A stretch of DNA of 18,352 bases from a candidate division CSSED10-310 bacterium (GCA_016929305.1 JAFGJC010000434.1:1-18352); one strand, 5' to 3'. Positions 1 through 8,066 are shown, counted from the stretch's first letter. Numbers and translations: made by a program. The notes: a model not told the origin generated them from the sequence alone.

Positions 1-7
1 AAGGAGG
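1..7 (+). promoter_or_regulatory. Strong Shine-Dalgarno site of the C25 peptidase gene
   Basis: AAGGAGG lies 6 nt before the ATG at 14, a near-perfect anti-Shine-Dalgarno match. It fixes the start of the C25 peptidase. Most later genes of this plus-strand run have weak or no such site. Any promoter lies left of the window. Confidence 0.85.
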
Positions 8-13
8 AATAAT

Positions 14-3000
14 ATGAAAGTGAGTTGTACATCATCACATTTTGGTGATAAAATATTTTGTTTGGGTTTGATTGCAGTGATGAGCTGTTTTATCAGCACC
101 GTATTGGCGGATCCCTATCCGCCGTATTGGGATGGAGGATTGGGTGGTGCTGTTCATTATCAACCGGCGCCCTGGCCGCAGGAAGATGATTGGATCTCGG
201 CAACCCATAATCATGATCCCATCAACGATCAACGGACAGCAGATCCATCCAACGGCGGCACTCAGCCCCAGAACTACGTGAACGTCAGTTCCGGGTGTCC
301 CGATCAGAATCTGCCAAGCATTTACTGGTGCTACAATTCAACGTTCGGTATCTTCTATTTCAGATGGCGTGTCGAACAGATCGCCAATACCTATGCGACC
401 GGACCGAATCCTGGTTCATACGGCAATGCAGATCCGTGGAATGCTGCGTTGTGGACGGTTCTGATTGATCTGAATGGCGACGGCTACCGGGATTTTGCGA
501 TGTTGCTGGACGGATCCAACGGGAAACCCGCCACACCGGTTGACAGGCTGTTGGGTATTTATGCCACGACCTTGAGTCAGAATATCGATTTTGAAGCGGA
601 TCCGGCGAATATTCATCTTCTGGCACATAATCCTTCCGCATTTGTGGATCGAACGACAAACATTATTCTCAATTTCCAGGACGCTTTGAATCCGGCACCA
701 AGCTGGCCGAACGGCAACAGCGAAACGACTTGGGATTACGGGACAACACGATCACGCAATGTTTCCGCGGGTGGCTGCATCGAATATATCATTGACTATC
801 AAATACCCATGGGTTTTCTGGATGCATCATCGGTTGGCGGACCGACGGTGACGGCGACAACACCCATTTCGCTTGCGTTTGCTACCGCCAACAGTTTGCA
901 GAATCCCCTACAGAAAGATGTCGTCTACGAGGGTTCATTCACATCTGACGTTAACGGACCGATTCCCTTCGGAGATCCGATTACCCTGGGATCTGGTGAA
1001 ATCGAAAGCCCGGTGGCACTGGATACGGAAGTGGCAGGATGCGGTCCGGCTGCACTCGGCACGAATATCATGTACTCTCTGGACTGCAGCACAACTGGGT
1101 GTGTGCCGGTCGTAAATGTTGAATTCTATTACTATTATGACCGGAACAATGACGGGTTACCCAATGACGGGTTTACATGGGTCTGGGCTGCTTCCGGTTC
1201 CCGTGACGGCACATCGTGCGGTCACTGGATCGCAAGCTGGGATTCAACAAGCCTGCAACGCGGTCAATATCTGATTGGAGTTCAGGTGTTTGATACAGCA
1301 ACCCTGAATCCGGATGGTAAAATTCGCCGCACATTCTCGTATTTAACACAAGCGGAAGTGGATACCATGACACCTCCAGAAACTGAACTCTGGTTTGCAA
1401 ACGTATCCCCGGAACCCGGTGTCACCTACTCCCTCTTCGATAATGGCTGCGGAACGACACCGGCGCTTATAACGAATCTGAAAGCCGTTCCTTGTCACGG
1501 CGAAATTGCCGTCACCTGGGACTCCGCCTACGAAGTCGGTACTTTGGGATATATCCTGAAAAAATTTGATTCCGGTTCGGATGATTTTTTTGCTGTGCAT
1601 CCCGGTCTGCTCGTGGGATGCATCGACTGGCCCGAAGGCGGCAGCTATTGTTATCTCGATTCCCACAACCAGAAAGACGTTCCGCCGATATATGAACTGA
1701 TCGAAGTGGCTTCGACCGGAGTCCAGACCGTTTATGGCCCCGTTGAGGTTCAGATTGCAGATGGTATTTCCCAGCAAATACCGTTTGATATTACAGACCT
1801 GGGCAGCGCGAAATTTATTAAGAAACCAAGAAACAATCCGGGAGTACTGACATCGCGTGACACGCTATCCAATTCCCTTCCTTCTAAAAGCGGGAACTCC
1901 CACAATATACCGGGATTGTCGAATCATAATACCCTCAAAATCATTACCGCCGATTCGGGTATTTATGAAATCGATGCTCAAACGATTGCTTCATGTCTGA
2001 ATAATTCCGTTGATAACGTCATCGCTGACATCTCACAGCATGCCTATTCGTTAACTCGTAACGATCAACCGGTGGCATGGGAACCGCTTCCGGAGAACAC
2101 CGGAATATTTTTTTATGCGGAGAACAATGCAAATCCTTATTCTGATAACTCTATTTATTGGCTGAAACCCGGTTCTGGCGTATCGATGCCACAGGATCAG
2201 ACGGTGTTGACAAACAAGAAATTCAAAACTGGATATTTTGAGGAAATTCTTCATTTCGAACAGGATAATTTCGCACAAACCGCTCTGTTCCAAAATCCGG
2301 AAAACGATTTTTTCCTGTGGGATTATATTGTAGCGGGTGACACTGGCAAATCCTTTATTCTGGATATTCCGGATCCGGCTCCTGGTTCTGTCATGACCCT
2401 GAAGTTAAATCTTCTGGGCGCCACCGATACGGAGAGCAATCCCGATCATCACGTGAGTGTACGCTTCAATGGAACTGATATCGGAGACGACACCTGGAAC
2501 GGTCGAGCGGCGCATGAGTTTTTTGTTGAGCTTGATACGGATATGATCGAGCCCGTCAATACGCTGGAAGTATCCGGAATTCTTGATCAGGGCGCGCCCT
2601 ACAGCGTTTTCTTTGTTGACTCCATCGATCTGACCTATACGCGCCAGACAAAAGCCGTTCAGGAAAATCTGAGTCTTCACAATCTGATCACATTCCCAGC
2701 AGTTGTGTCCGGATTTCAATCACCTAAAATCATGGCTTTCGATGTGACCGATCCGAGTACACCGGTCCGGATCAACGGAACCGTGACCTTTACACCGGAG
2801 AGCAACTACCGGATCGCCTTCAATCCTCGCACGGCAAACGGGGTTTTCTATGCGGTATCGATGGATGGTATCCGCGTGCCGGATTCTGTTACGGGAGTTG
2901 CTGTCTCATCCGAAAAATTCGAAATACCGGGTGCTGAATATGTGGTGATAGCACCGGAACAATTCGCCATGTCCGCTACCAGACTTGCAGAATATCGATC

Positions 3001-3970
3001 GGATACCGGATTAGTAGCCGCGGTGTTCACGCTGGAGGAAATCAACGATGTATTCAATCACGGTTATCCGGGTCCGGACGGCATATCTGAATTCCTGAAT
3101 TTTGCATATTATTCATGGGTTATGCCGCCGGAGCACGTCGTACTCATCGGTAAGGGGACTTACGACTATCGTGATATCTATGGAATCAATGATAACCTGA
3201 TGCCCGTAAAACTTATCGGAACACCCCATGGGCTGATAGCGTCGGATAACCGGTATGGAGATGTTGCAAAACATGATGGTGTTCCGGAGATTATCGTCGG
3301 CAGAATTCCTGTGGTGACAGCTTCCGAATTGGATACATACATCGACAAGATTATCAGCTACGAAGCTTCAGACGGAACCTGGCAGGATCGAGTTTTGCTC
3401 CTCGCGGACAATCCAGATCGCGGCGGAGATTTCACAGCAGCCAGCGAAACGATCGCTTCCGTAATCCCAGAAACGATCGATGTCCGTAAGATATATCTTC
3501 AAGATCATACCGTTTCCGATGCTCGCCGAGCAATCCAGTACGAAATCAGTAATGGTGTCGGTCTGGTCAACTACATTGGGCACGGCGGTGTGGATAGGCT
3601 GGCAGCAGAGGGGTTGATCACCAGTTCCGATTGCCGGAATTTTAATAATATTGACCGGTTGCCCATATTAAATGCCATGACGTGCGTTTCCGGTAATTTT
3701 GCCATACCCGGTTACGATTCGATCGCAGAAAACTTGTTGTTGTCGGACAATGGCGGTGCCATTGCCGTGTGGGCACCTACGGGATTGTGTATCAACGAAC
3801 AGTCGATCCTGCTCGATCTTATCGCCGTCACAACCCTGTTCAACAGTGAAGATATCTCCCTCGGATCTTGGGTCAAAGCATCATTATATGAGTATGCGAC
3901 TGCCGAATTTGAACAACGCACTATCGATAATTTCCAAATCCTTGGTGATCCGGGACTTGTCATAAGATAG
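14..3970 (+). CDS. Secreted gingipain-like cysteine peptidase, family C25
   Basis: A 1318-residue secreted multidomain protein. Residues 1-32 look like a Sec signal peptide (hydrophobic core GLIAVMSCFIS, then VLAD). Residues about 33-440 are beta-rich and unrecognised, with two acidic Ca-binding-like loops (DLNGDGYRDF at 152-161, DRNNDG at 376-381). Residues about 486-582 resemble a fibronectin-III-like domain. From about 641 (LKIITADSGIYEI) the pattern matches the prodomain-like region preceding C25 domains. The peptidase domain begins near 975 (EYVVIAPEQ). The catalytic pair is visible: His1190 in NYIGHGG and Cys1224 in NAMTCVSG, 34 residues apart, close to the gingipain spacing. The protein ends at ILGDPGLVIR without a recognisable type IX secretion C-terminal domain, so export beyond the periplasm would need another route. 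The substrate is unknown. The next gene starts 4 nt after the stop, so it is probably cotranscribed with the peptide-maturation genes. Confidence 0.9.
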   Translation: MKVSCTSSHFGDKIFCLGLIAVMSCFISTVLADPYPPYWDGGLGGAVHYQPAPWPQEDDWISATHNHDPINDQRTADPSNGGTQPQNYVNVSSGCPDQNLPSIYWCYNSTFGIFYFRWRVEQIANTYATGPNPGSYGNADPWNAALWTVLIDLNGDGYRDFAMLLDGSNGKPATPVDRLLGIYATTLSQNIDFEADPANIHLLAHNPSAFVDRTTNIILNFQDALNPAPSWPNGNSETTWDYGTTRSRNVSAGGCIEYIIDYQIPMGFLDASSVGGPTVTATTPISLAFATANSLQNPLQKDVVYEGSFTSDVNGPIPFGDPITLGSGEIESPVALDTEVAGCGPAALGTNIMYSLDCSTTGCVPVVNVEFYYYYDRNNDGLPNDGFTWVWAASGSRDGTSCGHWIASWDSTSLQRGQYLIGVQVFDTATLNPDGKIRRTFSYLTQAEVDTMTPPETELWFANVSPEPGVTYSLFDNGCGTTPALITNLKAVPCHGEIAVTWDSAYEVGTLGYILKKFDSGSDDFFAVHPGLLVGCIDWPEGGSYCYLDSHNQKDVPPIYELIEVASTGVQTVYGPVEVQIADGISQQIPFDITDLGSAKFIKKPRNNPGVLTSRDTLSNSLPSKSGNSHNIPGLSNHNTLKIITADSGIYEIDAQTIASCLNNSVDNVIADISQHAYSLTRNDQPVAWEPLPENTGIFFYAENNANPYSDNSIYWLKPGSGVSMPQDQTVLTNKKFKTGYFEEILHFEQDNFAQTALFQNPENDFFLWDYIVAGDTGKSFILDIPDPAPGSVMTLKLNLLGATDTESNPDHHVSVRFNGTDIGDDTWNGRAAHEFFVELDTDMIEPVNTLEVSGILDQGAPYSVFFVDSIDLTYTRQTKAVQENLSLHNLITFPAVVSGFQSPKIMAFDVTDPSTPVRINGTVTFTPESNYRIAFNPRTANGVFYAVSMDGIRVPDSVTGVAVSSEKFEIPGAEYVVIAPEQFAMSATRLAEYRSDTGLVAAVFTLEEINDVFNHGYPGPDGISEFLNFAYYSWVMPPEHVVLIGKGTYDYRDIYGINDNLMPVKLIGTPHGLIASDNRYGDVAKHDGVPEIIVGRIPVVTASELDTYIDKIISYEASDGTWQDRVLLLADNPDRGGDFTAASETIASVIPETIDVRKIYLQDHTVSDARRAIQYEISNGVGLVNYIGHGGVDRLAAEGLITSSDCRNFNNIDRLPILNAMTCVSGNFAIPGYDSIAENLLLSDNGGAIAVWAPTGLCINEQSILLDLIAVTTLFNSEDISLGSWVKASLYEYATAEFEQRTIDNFQILGDPGLVIR

Positions 3971-3974
3971 CTGA

Positions 3975-4274
3975 ATGAACCAGAACTGGAACGATCAAAC
4001 CGTATACCGGAAAAGCAGCGATGTGGTTGCACGTAAGATTGCCGGTGAGTACTTGCTGGTACCGATAAAAAACCGTGTCGTCGATATGCAACAGCTGTAT
4101 TCATTAAATGAACTGGGCGAATACGTATGGTCAAGCATCGACGGCGAGCAAAACATCTCACAGATAGTAGCGAAAATTCTTGAGGATTTCGATATCACTG
4201 AAACCGAAGCAAGAAAAGATCTGAATGACTTTCTGAAAGATCTCATTGCAAGAAACCTGATAGAAACGATATAA
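3975..4274 (+). CDS. PqqD-like RiPP recognition element protein
   Basis: A 99-residue stand-alone PqqD-family protein. Such proteins bind the leader of a ribosomal peptide and present it to a radical SAM enzyme. The family pattern is clear: an N-terminal beta portion (GEYLLVPIKNRVVDM), then LNELGEYVWSSIDG, the helical stretch ISQIVAKILEDFDI and the closing DLNDFLKDLIARNLIE. This is the winged-helix RRE fold at its usual length of about 90-100 residues. The start lies 4 nt after the C25 stop with no clear Shine-Dalgarno site, suggesting translational coupling. The radical SAM gene begins 9 nt after its stop. The function follows from family and context. The peptide partner is most likely the product of 5380-5559. 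Confidence 0.9.
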   Translation: MNQNWNDQTVYRKSSDVVARKIAGEYLLVPIKNRVVDMQQLYSLNELGEYVWSSIDGEQNISQIVAKILEDFDITETEARKDLNDFLKDLIARNLIETI

Positions 4275-4283
4275 CGCTTTTTC

Positions 4284-5414
4284 ATGAATTGTCTCCACAA
4301 TACATGGAAGGATAACGCATCCTATTTCAACGAATTCCACAGACGCATCTGGATGGATAGAGTCCCGATTTCCGGCAGCGTGGCCTTGACGCATCGATGC
4401 AATCTGTCGTGTATTCACTGCTACCTGCCGGAAAACAGAACACCAAAAGCAAACAACATTTCTGATATACCCAAAGAAAAACTGTTCACATATCTTGATC
4501 AAATTGCTGATGCAGGATGTTTATATCTATTGTTTACTGGAGGTGAACCGCTGTTGCATCCTGATTTTGACGAGATCTATACCTATGCAAAACATTCAGG
4601 ATTTCTGATTACGGTATTTTCAAATGGAATCGCGATAAATGACGCCCGTTTGGAACTCTTCGAAGAAATGCCTCCGCAGTGCTTGGATATAACAATTTAC
4701 GGCGCTACGGAAGACACCTATTCCAAGATATGCCGGCGTTTGAATTGTTTTCGAAACCTGATGCAGACGCTCGAAAGCCTGTCACAAAAGCATATTCCTT
4801 TTAAACTTAAGACGATCCTGATGACGGAAAACCAATCGGAATGGCGTGATATCGAAGCGATTGCGACTTCATTTAATCGCGAATTAAGAATGGATCCGGT
4901 CATTACACCTCGAATGAATGGCGACCCCGAACCTCTCAAATACCGGGCAGAACCGGCGGCGATTGTCGAGATGGAGCTGTCCAGCAGACGACGTTTTGAA
5001 AAATGGGTGTCGTTTTCTCAACGCATGGAAACGCAATTACGGGATCTTGAGGAGTTGTTTGAGTGTGGTGCCGGCATGACAACCTTTCATATTGATGTCG
5101 ATGGCATGATGTATCCATGTCTTATGCTGACGCATCCCGGCTGGGATCTTAAGCGCGGTTCCTTTCTGAAAGGTTGGAAAAACCTGTTTCCAAAAATCAG
5201 ATATATAAAAAAACCGATTGACATGCCATGCCGTTCATGCAAACTGAAATGTATCTGTGGATATTGTCCCGCGTTATTTGGACTTGAAAATGGCAGAGAA
5301 GATCTCTATTCTGAGTTCATATGCAGACTGGGCCATGTAAGATATGAAGCGATGCTTCTTAAAGAAGGAAAAAAGGAAAATGCAAAAGAACAAAGTCAAA
5401 CCAATCGAACGTAA
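4284..5414 (+). CDS. Radical SAM/SPASM peptide maturase
   Basis: A 376-residue radical SAM enzyme, predicted to be a cytoplasmic Fe-S protein that modifies a ribosomal peptide. The SAM-cluster motif CNLSCIHC gives Cys39, Cys43 and Cys46, and GGEP at 86-89 is the SAM-binding motif. The C-terminal SPASM region carries Cys261, Cys279, Cys316, Cys319, Cys323, Cys325, Cys328 and Cys347, enough for two auxiliary 4Fe-4S clusters as in thioether-forming and other SPASM maturases. It has no RRE of its own, so it should depend on the separate PqqD-like protein encoded just upstream. The last 35 nt overlap the start of the putative precursor gene in another frame, which strongly ties enzyme and substrate. 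The reaction (thioether, C-C link, epimerisation or other) cannot be read from sequence. No clear Shine-Dalgarno site precedes the ATG. Met24 is a possible but less likely start. Confidence 0.92.
   Translation: MNCLHNTWKDNASYFNEFHRRIWMDRVPISGSVALTHRCNLSCIHCYLPENRTPKANNISDIPKEKLFTYLDQIADAGCLYLLFTGGEPLLHPDFDEIYTYAKHSGFLITVFSNGIAINDARLELFEEMPPQCLDITIYGATEDTYSKICRRLNCFRNLMQTLESLSQKHIPFKLKTILMTENQSEWRDIEAIATSFNRELRMDPVITPRMNGDPEPLKYRAEPAAIVEMELSSRRRFEKWVSFSQRMETQLRDLEELFECGAGMTTFHIDVDGMMYPCLMLTHPGWDLKRGSFLKGWKNLFPKIRYIKKPIDMPCRSCKLKCICGYCPALFGLENGREDLYSEFICRLGHVRYEAMLLKEGKKENAKEQSQTNRT
5365..5369 (+). promoter_or_regulatory. Ribosome binding site choosing the precursor start
   Basis: AAGGA inside the end of the radical SAM gene lies 10 nt before ATG 5380. 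The earlier in-frame ATG at 5344 has no such site. This supports a 59-residue rather than a 71-residue peptide. Confidence 0.5.
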
Positions 5415-5559
5415 ACCATACTTCCCGCCTAAATTACGCGTGATCGATCTTGTTGCGGAAGAAGTGCTTGCCATTGGATGTAAATTCCCGGATAGCGGGA
5501 CTGCACCACTGTCACCCGTATCCTGTGTGGGAAACAATTGCGCGCAAGCCGGTTCCTAA
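5380..5559 (+). CDS. Putative RiPP precursor peptide with three cysteines
   Basis: A 59-residue peptide (from ATG 5380) lying directly after, and overlapping by 35 nt, the radical SAM gene. It reads as a basic N-terminus (MQKNKVKPIERK), a leader portion with YFPPKL at 14-19, the acidic/hydrophobic helix-like segment VIDLVAEEVLAIG at 21-33, then a core rich in Cys, Gly, Ser and Pro with Cys34, Cys49 and Cys54 and ending in Ser59. YxxPxL is the motif known from lasso peptide leaders bound by RRE proteins, which fits the PqqD-like protein here. The cysteines may be targets of the SPASM enzyme. No hydrophobic signal segment is present, so it is not a conventional secreted protein. I cannot assign it to a named precursor family. 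Cleavage is probably near Ile32-Cys34, but this is a guess. An in-frame ATG at 5344 would give 71 residues. Confidence 0.8.
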   Translation: MQKNKVKPIERKPYFPPKLRVIDLVAEEVLAIGCKFPDSGTAPLSPVSCVGNNCAQAGS

Positions 5560-5574
5560 TCTCCGAGATCTATA

Positions 5575-6477
5575 ATGAACCAGTTCCTCTATTCCATTGG
5601 AGGAATAAAGTTTCTTCTTGATTGTCCTTATCCTCTGGAAACTTCGGAAGCAGCTTATAGCGAATTCTTGCAGCCGAAGAAAATTCGAGCGGCAGATACT
5701 ATCCCCATCTCGATTTCAATTGCTGAAAATATACCGTATCAGCGCCAGGACGTTATCGTGGATAGCGAATCATGGGAAATACAAAAACAAAATCTTGACT
5801 ATCGACTTATACAGCGTTCCTCAAAGACATCCGATCCGATTGCTGTTGCCGATTTCACAATACCCATGCACGGCATTTCATTTACCTGCTCCGAAATATT
5901 CATTAACCGAACGCATCGCAGCGCAGTAATCCATAATCCGATGATGTACCCGCTGGATCAGATATTGATCACCTACGCCCTGTCGATGCATAAGGGCATG
6001 ATTGTTCATGGTGCGGGTGTTTATGACGAACATATGGGTGGAATGGTTTTTTGCGGTAGATCGGGGGCGGGGAAAACAACAATTTCACGAATCATTGATC
6101 GAGCATTGCCAAATGGATGTATTCTCAGCGATGACCGTGTCATTCTAAGGTATGAAAACACACACTGTTTCTTTTATGGTACACCATGGCCGGGCGAAGG
6201 ACGCTATGCTGTGAATACCGGTAAACCGCTGAAAATTCTATTATTTCTAAAACATGGCAAAGAAACATCTTTACGAAAACTGCCGCCCGGTGAATCTCTG
6301 GATCAGCTTTTACCCGTCGCAACAATTCCATGGTATGATAAAGATATGATCAGGATCTTTTTGGATACATGTGACGTATTCATTCGCGAAATTCCGTGTT
6401 ATGAATTGACCTTCATACCGGAAGACACCGTCCTGGAGGTTATCCGGGATACCCTTGCGAACCTGGGAGTTGGTTAG
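5575..6477 (+). CDS. HPr kinase-like protein of the peptide cluster
   Basis: A 300-residue P-loop protein of the HPr kinase/phosphorylase (HprK)-related family. The Walker A loop GRSGAGKTT is at 161-169, preceded by the family's HGAGV at 145-149 and followed by the acidic ILSDD at 183-187 and GTPWPGEG at 202-209. The N-terminal 130 residues are a less conserved region and not the HPr-binding HprK N-domain of Firmicutes. No HPr or PTS gene is in the window. Relatives encoded in lasso peptide clusters (for example PadeK of paeninodin) phosphorylate the C-terminal serine of the precursor, and the precursor here ends in Ser59. This makes precursor phosphorylation a reasonable but unproven role. 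Similar proteins also occur in polysaccharide clusters. The gene starts 15 nt after the precursor stop and its stop touches the next start codon. Confidence 0.85.
   Translation: MNQFLYSIGGIKFLLDCPYPLETSEAAYSEFLQPKKIRAADTIPISISIAENIPYQRQDVIVDSESWEIQKQNLDYRLIQRSSKTSDPIAVADFTIPMHGISFTCSEIFINRTHRSAVIHNPMMYPLDQILITYALSMHKGMIVHGAGVYDEHMGGMVFCGRSGAGKTTISRIIDRALPNGCILSDDRVILRYENTHCFFYGTPWPGEGRYAVNTGKPLKILLFLKHGKETSLRKLPPGESLDQLLPVATIPWYDKDMIRIFLDTCDVFIREIPCYELTFIPEDTVLEVIRDTLANLGVG
6465..6469 (+). promoter_or_regulatory. Ribosome binding site favouring a TTG start
   Basis: GGGAG lies 8 nt before TTG 6478 and 17 nt before the next in-frame ATG at 6487. The spacing favours the TTG as start of the S26 peptidase. 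Confidence 0.4.
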
Positions 6478-6954
6478 TTGCCGGCGATGATCCAGACATC
6501 TGTGAGCGTGCATGTGATCTCAAGCTTGCTGCAAGACAATCTTGTGGTCAAGACACGAGTGTTCGGAGAGAGCATGGCGCCAATGATTAAAAATGGTGAC
6601 GTAATAACAATTGAGCGCATCGATCCTCAATCGGTTCGCCCCGGAGATATTCTCGCCTGCGTAAACTCTGCTGAAATCCTGGTCGTCCATCGCCTGATTC
6701 AGATCAATTCCAATGACAACGGGCATAATATATTCATACTGAAAGGCGATACGCAAACCTGTTGTGATGCGCCCATATTATCATCGCAAATTTTAGGCCG
6801 CGTCACGACCATATCAAAACCAAACTCATCAGTTGGACCTTCCTTGATTGATATCACTCGATCACCCTGGCGCCAGATTAATACCATGTACACCTATTAT
6901 ATCCGCTTCAAAAGGTCTACTCTCATCAAACGATGTTTACACAGAAACCAATGA
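6478..6954 (+). CDS. S24/S26-family serine peptidase (signal peptidase-like)
   Basis: A 158-residue protease of the S24/S26 fold. The nucleophile motif is GESMAPMI with Ser32, followed by NGDVITI. LVVHRLIQ places His71 where bacterial signal peptidase I has its lysine, and FILKGDTQT with Asp91 follows. A Ser/His/Asp arrangement resembles the ER/archaeal/SipW-type (S26B) enzymes rather than LepB. No convincing N-terminal membrane helix is seen, only a mildly hydrophobic stretch, so the protein may be soluble or peripheral, unlike normal signal peptidases. The start is TTG directly after the kinase stop (GGGAG 8 nt upstream). ATG 6487 is the alternative and would remove three residues. Its position in the peptide cassette suggests leader removal or processing of the modified peptide, but this is inferred from context. 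Confidence 0.82.
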   Translation: MPAMIQTSVSVHVISSLLQDNLVVKTRVFGESMAPMIKNGDVITIERIDPQSVRPGDILACVNSAEILVVHRLIQINSNDNGHNIFILKGDTQTCCDAPILSSQILGRVTTISKPNSSVGPSLIDITRSPWRQINTMYTYYIRFKRSTLIKRCLHRNQ

Positions 6955-8066
6955 AACACTCAACAATCTGCTGCGTGGTCGGCGCTCGTCCCAATTTTGT
7001 GAAAATTGCTCCCTTGATGCATGCCTTGAGATCATTTTCCGAGATTAAGACAGAGCTGGTTCATACCGGGCAGCATTACGATCATTCTCTGTCCGCTAGT
7101 TTCTTCAGGGAGTTGAATATTCCTGAACCGGATCGACACCTGAATGTCGGGTCCGGATCCCATGGGAAACAGACCGCTTTGATTATTGAACGATTTGAAC
7201 AGGTATGTTTTCAACAACGATATGACTGGATAGTCGTGGTCGGAGATGTGAATTCAACGATGGCGTGTGCTCTGGTCGGCGCAAAACTGAAAATACCTGT
7301 TGCTCATGTTGAAGCGGGATTACGATCATTTGACCGGACGATGCCGGAGGAGATCAACCGTATCGTTACGGATGCCATATGCGATTGTCATTTTGTCAGC
7401 GAACCGTCAGGTGTCGAAAATCTTAAAATTGAGGGGGTGCCCGAATATAAAATCCATCTCGTCGGAAACATCATGATCGATACGCTCGTGAAACAATTGA
7501 ATCAGATCAAACCGGAAATGACTCTGCAGACATTCAATCTCGAACCTCGTTCTTACGGCTTGGTTACACTGCACAGACCTAGCAATGTGGATCACCCGGA
7601 TACTCTCAGGAATCTTCTCCTCACGCTGAATAATATCTCCCGTCAGATTCCCGTCATGTTTCCAGTTCACCCCAGAACACGGATAACGATTGATCAATTG
7701 ATCGACAGCGGCGAATTGACGCTAAATGCGTCATTCGCAATGACGGAACCTCTTACCTATAATCATTTTCTGGCATTGATGGCAAATGCGCGTATCGTTT
7801 TTACAGACTCTGGAGGCATGCAGGAGGAGACCACTTATCTGAACGTGCCCTGCTTGACATTCAGAGAAAACACGGAGCGGCCCATTACCGTCCAAAAAGG
7901 AACAAGCACTCTTGTCGGATCAAACCCAGATACTATTCTGAGTGTTTTTAATACCATCATGAACGGGCAGTACAAAACGAGTGAGCCTATCGATTTATGG
8001 GATGGATGTACGGGCAGGCGCATTGCCAAGATTCTTGCAGAGAAGTGTAGATCGGAATCGTTTTAA
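6951..8066 (+). CDS. wecB: Non-hydrolysing UDP-N-acetylglucosamine 2-epimerase
   Basis: A cytoplasmic enzyme that interconverts UDP-GlcNAc and UDP-ManNAc, supplying ManNAc-type sugars for surface glycans. The family motifs are all present: GARPNFVKIAPL at the N-terminus, HTGQHYD, VVGDVNSTMA, HVEAGLRSFDRTMPEEINR, TLHRPSNVD, TDSGGMQEE and ENTERPITVQKGT near the C-terminus. Starting at ATG 6951 gives 371 residues, the usual size, and makes a classic ATGA overlap with the S26 peptidase stop. ATG 6933 would add six residues. Neither start has a strong Shine-Dalgarno site. It is the first of three polysaccharide genes that follow the peptide cassette without a break. Confidence 0.95.
   Translation: MKHSTICCVVGARPNFVKIAPLMHALRSFSEIKTELVHTGQHYDHSLSASFFRELNIPEPDRHLNVGSGSHGKQTALIIERFEQVCFQQRYDWIVVVGDVNSTMACALVGAKLKIPVAHVEAGLRSFDRTMPEEINRIVTDAICDCHFVSEPSGVENLKIEGVPEYKIHLVGNIMIDTLVKQLNQIKPEMTLQTFNLEPRSYGLVTLHRPSNVDHPDTLRNLLLTLNNISRQIPVMFPVHPRTRITIDQLIDSGELTLNASFAMTEPLTYNHFLALMANARIVFTDSGGMQEETTYLNVPCLTFRENTERPITVQKGTSTLVGSNPDTILSVFNTIMNGQYKTSEPIDLWDGCTGRRIAKILAEKCRSESF

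Noticed and set aside
3712..4161. A 149-codon open frame on the minus strand across the end of the C25 gene.
   Set aside because: It is antisense to well-supported coding sequence, has no recognisable domain and has an Arg/Ser-rich composition typical of shadow frames.
5470..5481. LAIGC in the small peptide resembles a lipoprotein lipobox ending at Cys34.
   Set aside because: There is no hydrophobic signal segment before it; the preceding residues are acidic (VAEEV) and position -3 is Ala. A RiPP leader/core border is more likely.
3975..6954. Lasso peptide biosynthesis, suggested by the YxxPxL leader, the RRE protein and the HprK-like kinase.
   Set aside because: No asparagine-synthetase-like cyclase or transglutaminase-like B2 protease is present, and the core lacks an acidic residue at ring position 7-9 after the likely cleavage point.
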